Assembly (NCBI GenBank): GCA_029246385.1
Contig: JAQWNG010000008.1
Coordinates: 1 to 64,000 of the forward strand
Source of the DNA: Halioglobus sp.
GTDB taxonomy: Bacteria; Pseudomonadota; Gammaproteobacteria; Pseudomonadales; Halieaceae
Direction: 5' to 3'
DNA length: 64,000 nt
Shown: positions 62,663-64,000 of the stretch, piece by piece
How positions within the stretch are numbered: position 1 is the first letter of the stretch
Layout of the letters: each line of letters starts with the position of its first letter
Position numbers and translations under genes: made by a program
The notes under the pieces: generated by a model
What the model was told of the DNA's origin: nothing
Seen by the model: only the letters and a program-made list of their open reading frames with translations
Database searches by the model: none

Positions 62663-63034
62663 CTATCGCACCCAGCGGGACCTAGCCTGATGCAGACCGG
62701 AGTATTTTGGGTTATCAATAGCGCAGGCGTGCAACGTGCGCTGCTTCAGATACTCGAGTATTCGCTGGTCTTCATCCATCGTGCCATCGCGCAGGGCAAG
62801 CGCAATTTGCCGCATAACGGGGCCCGCCTGCGCGTCAAGGTTAAGTGCGGAGGCTATTTGCTTGTCCAACTCTGCTAAATCAGCGCCCATCTCCATTTCC
62901 CTTGCCACAATGCCCAATGCATTAGCCGCCACCCTAGTAGTGTATGCCTTAAAGCCGTCCAACTCGGGTAACACCTCCTCACGCAAAAACTGGCGCACGG
63001 CCGCTAACAACTCTGCCGACTCAGTACCACTCAT
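62663..63034 (-). CDS. DUF6285 domain protein
   Basis: A 123-residue small helical protein (SAELLAAVRQFLREEVLPEL, then YTTRVAANALGIVAREME). DUF6285 proteins of unknown function usually stand directly after a phosphotransferase and near acyl-CoA dehydrogenases, as here. It overlaps the upstream phosphotransferase gene by four bases. A role as a small partner of that kinase-like protein is inference only. Confidence 0.82.
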   Translation of the reverse strand: MSGTESAELLAAVRQFLREEVLPELDGFKAYTTRVAANALGIVAREMEMGADLAELDKQIASALNLDAQAGPVMRQIALALRDGTMDEDQRILEYLKQRTLHACAIDNPKYSGLHQARSRWVR

Positions 63035-64000
63035 ACACAGTCTCCTTCCATCAACAGCAGAAGATCGATTTCAGCCTCCGACAGGCGCCGGCCTACGGCT
63101 GCCCTCTCCAGACTGGAATCCTCACCGTTTCGATACATCTCCAGCATGCGCAGACAGACCATTCCCCATGACAGCGCAGCGTGTACCTGCCAATAGTGAA
63201 TATCCGCGAGTGGCGGTGCAATACCGGTGACAGACTTATAGCCTGCCAAAAGATCCGCATAATCACCAAAACCGCCTACCGGCTTGGGCGAGCCGAAACG
63301 CCAGACATTGGCGCACAGGTAACCAAGGTCCTGAACAGGATTACCCAGATGCGCCAGTTCCCAATCCAGCACGGCAACCAATCCAGCTTCATCTACTAGC
63401 AAATTCCCATTGCGAAAGTCTCCATGCACTAGCGTGCGCGGCACCTCTCGACGCGGCCTATCCCGCAGCCAATTGAGCCCCAATTGCAACACAGGTGCTA
63501 GATTTCCATGTGCATCGAGCATGTCCTGGGCACGTTTGAACAAAAGCTCACCACTGTGATCGGACAAGCCTACCGGCAGAGCTTCCAGTGGAATCTTATG
63601 GATACGGCCCAATGTCTGGCCGCACTGAAAAGCCAATCCCTCGCGCGCGTCTCGATAACAATCGTCCGCCAGCAGGCGAAAAGGCAGCGCCTCACCGCGT
63701 TCCCTACTCATAATATAGCCTTGACCGAGCGCATGTTCAGGGCGCAAAACCAGTCGCACAGCTGGCACAGGAACACCATAGCGGCCAGCCACATCGATCA
63801 GTGCAGCCTCATCCTTCAGCATGAGTTCACCTACCGTATGCTCAAAGTCTCGCGCCTCGCCCGGCGACCGCCGCAGAATCAAAGGCTCAATGTCAGACGC
63901 CTTTACCCAATCAAAAGACCAGGTCTCCATATTAGCCCCGCCGGACAAGCGTGTCAGGGAGGCAATCCTGGCGCCATTGGCACTCGCTGCTTTCTCGGCG
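63031..64000 (-). CDS. Phosphotransferase (APH-like) family protein, 5' end cut by window
   Basis: At least 322 residues. The catalytic loop is RTLVHGDFRNGNLLV (HGD-x-R-x-G-N) and the metal loop VLDWELAHLG, with an N-terminal part holding LILRRSPGEARDFEHTV. The first Met (TTG, 63948) is not the natural start: the family reads RLSGGANMETWSFDW, and the frame stays open with LTRLS upstream to the window edge, so the start lies beyond 64000. The family is related to aminoglycoside phosphotransferases and to the phosphotransferase half of the ACAD10/11 proteins. It may act on hydroxyacyl-CoA substrates rather than antibiotics. Confidence 0.88.
   Translation of the reverse strand, partial: AEKAASANGARIASLTRLSGGANMETWSFDWVKASDIEPLILRRSPGEARDFEHTVGELMLKDEAALIDVAGRYGVPVPAVRLVLRPEHALGQGYIMSRERGEALPFRLLADDCYRDAREGLAFQCGQTLGRIHKIPLEALPVGLSDHSGELLFKRAQDMLDAHGNLAPVLQLGLNWLRDRPRREVPRTLVHGDFRNGNLLVDEAGLVAVLDWELAHLGNPVQDLGYLCANVWRFGSPKPVGGFGDYADLLAGYKSVTGIAPPLADIHYWQVHAALSWGMVCLRMLEMYRNGEDSSLERAAVGRRLSEAEIDLLLLMEGDCV

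Noticed and set aside
1-64000. CRISPR arrays, insertion sequences, prophage or integrative elements
   Set aside because: No direct-repeat arrays, transposases, integrases or phage genes were found.

Overview
The window reads as chromosomal DNA of a marine gammaproteobacterium, most likely from the Cellvibrionales and their relatives (Halieaceae / Spongiibacteraceae type). The reasons are the alaS-lysC-csrA-tRNA-Ser(GCU) order typical of gammaproteobacteria, E. coli-like GreB and FolE, a full gspC-N type II secretion operon, a PEP-CTERM protein, and a large stock of acyl-CoA dehydrogenases, SDRs, sulfotransferases and OYE-type reductases. No phage, insertion sequence or CRISPR array was seen. 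The taxonomic call is inference; no 16S or other marker is present.

Layout. (1) 1-8.1 kb: housekeeping genes, mostly on the minus strand: tRNA-Ser, csrA, lysC, alaS, a HIT protein, a Trm112-like protein, an M23 peptidase-like protein, plus-strand greB, then a beta-lactamase-fold hydrolase. (2) 8.2-12.5 kb: gcvP and a flavin oxidoreductase. (3) 12.4-21.5 kb: a photo-oxidative stress locus. An ECF sigma factor and its ChrR-type zinc/cupin anti-sigma are transcribed to the right. A seven-gene operon runs to the left: FAD amine oxidase-like protein, DUF1365, cyclopropane synthase-like methyltransferase, folE, DUF2878 membrane protein, photolyase and a START/SRPBCC-SDR fusion. Both directions carry a TGATCC-N15/16-CGTA element. 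(4) 21.5-35.4 kb: an accessory lipid or small-molecule region with two SDRs, a pterin dehydratase, a repeat-containing periplasmic protein, an alcohol dehydrogenase, a divergent kinase-like/phytoene-dehydrogenase-like pair around a perfect 10-bp-arm palindrome, TetR, two paralogous sulfotransferases flanking a DUF1214 protein, an LLM flavin oxidoreductase, a decayed dienelactone hydrolase and rlmA. (5) 35.7-44.8 kb: a second OYE-type reductase, a CaiB-type CoA transferase, the fatty acid cis/trans isomerase Cti, a YeeE/YedE-like membrane pair lacking the signature cysteines, a DUF2058 protein and a tandem acyl-CoA dehydrogenase pair. (6) 44.9-59.9 kb: an NSS transporter, an aminopeptidase P, a rubredoxin too short for most gene finders, then gspN to gspC on the minus strand. 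(7) 60.3-64 kb: another acyl-CoA dehydrogenase, a PEP-CTERM protein, and a DUF6285 protein next to a phosphotransferase that runs off the right edge.

How it fits together. The stress locus links singlet-oxygen sensing (sigma/ChrR) to membrane fatty-acid modification and DNA photorepair. Cti at 38.5 kb is a second fatty-acid remodelling function. Regions 4, 5 and 7 look like parts of degradation or modification routes for hydrophobic acyl-CoA-linked compounds, but their substrates cannot be read from the sequence. The best candidates for undescribed biology are the sulfotransferase-DUF1214-sulfotransferase-LLM cluster, the cysteine-less YeeE/YedE pair behind cti, and the composition of the sigma/ChrR regulon.
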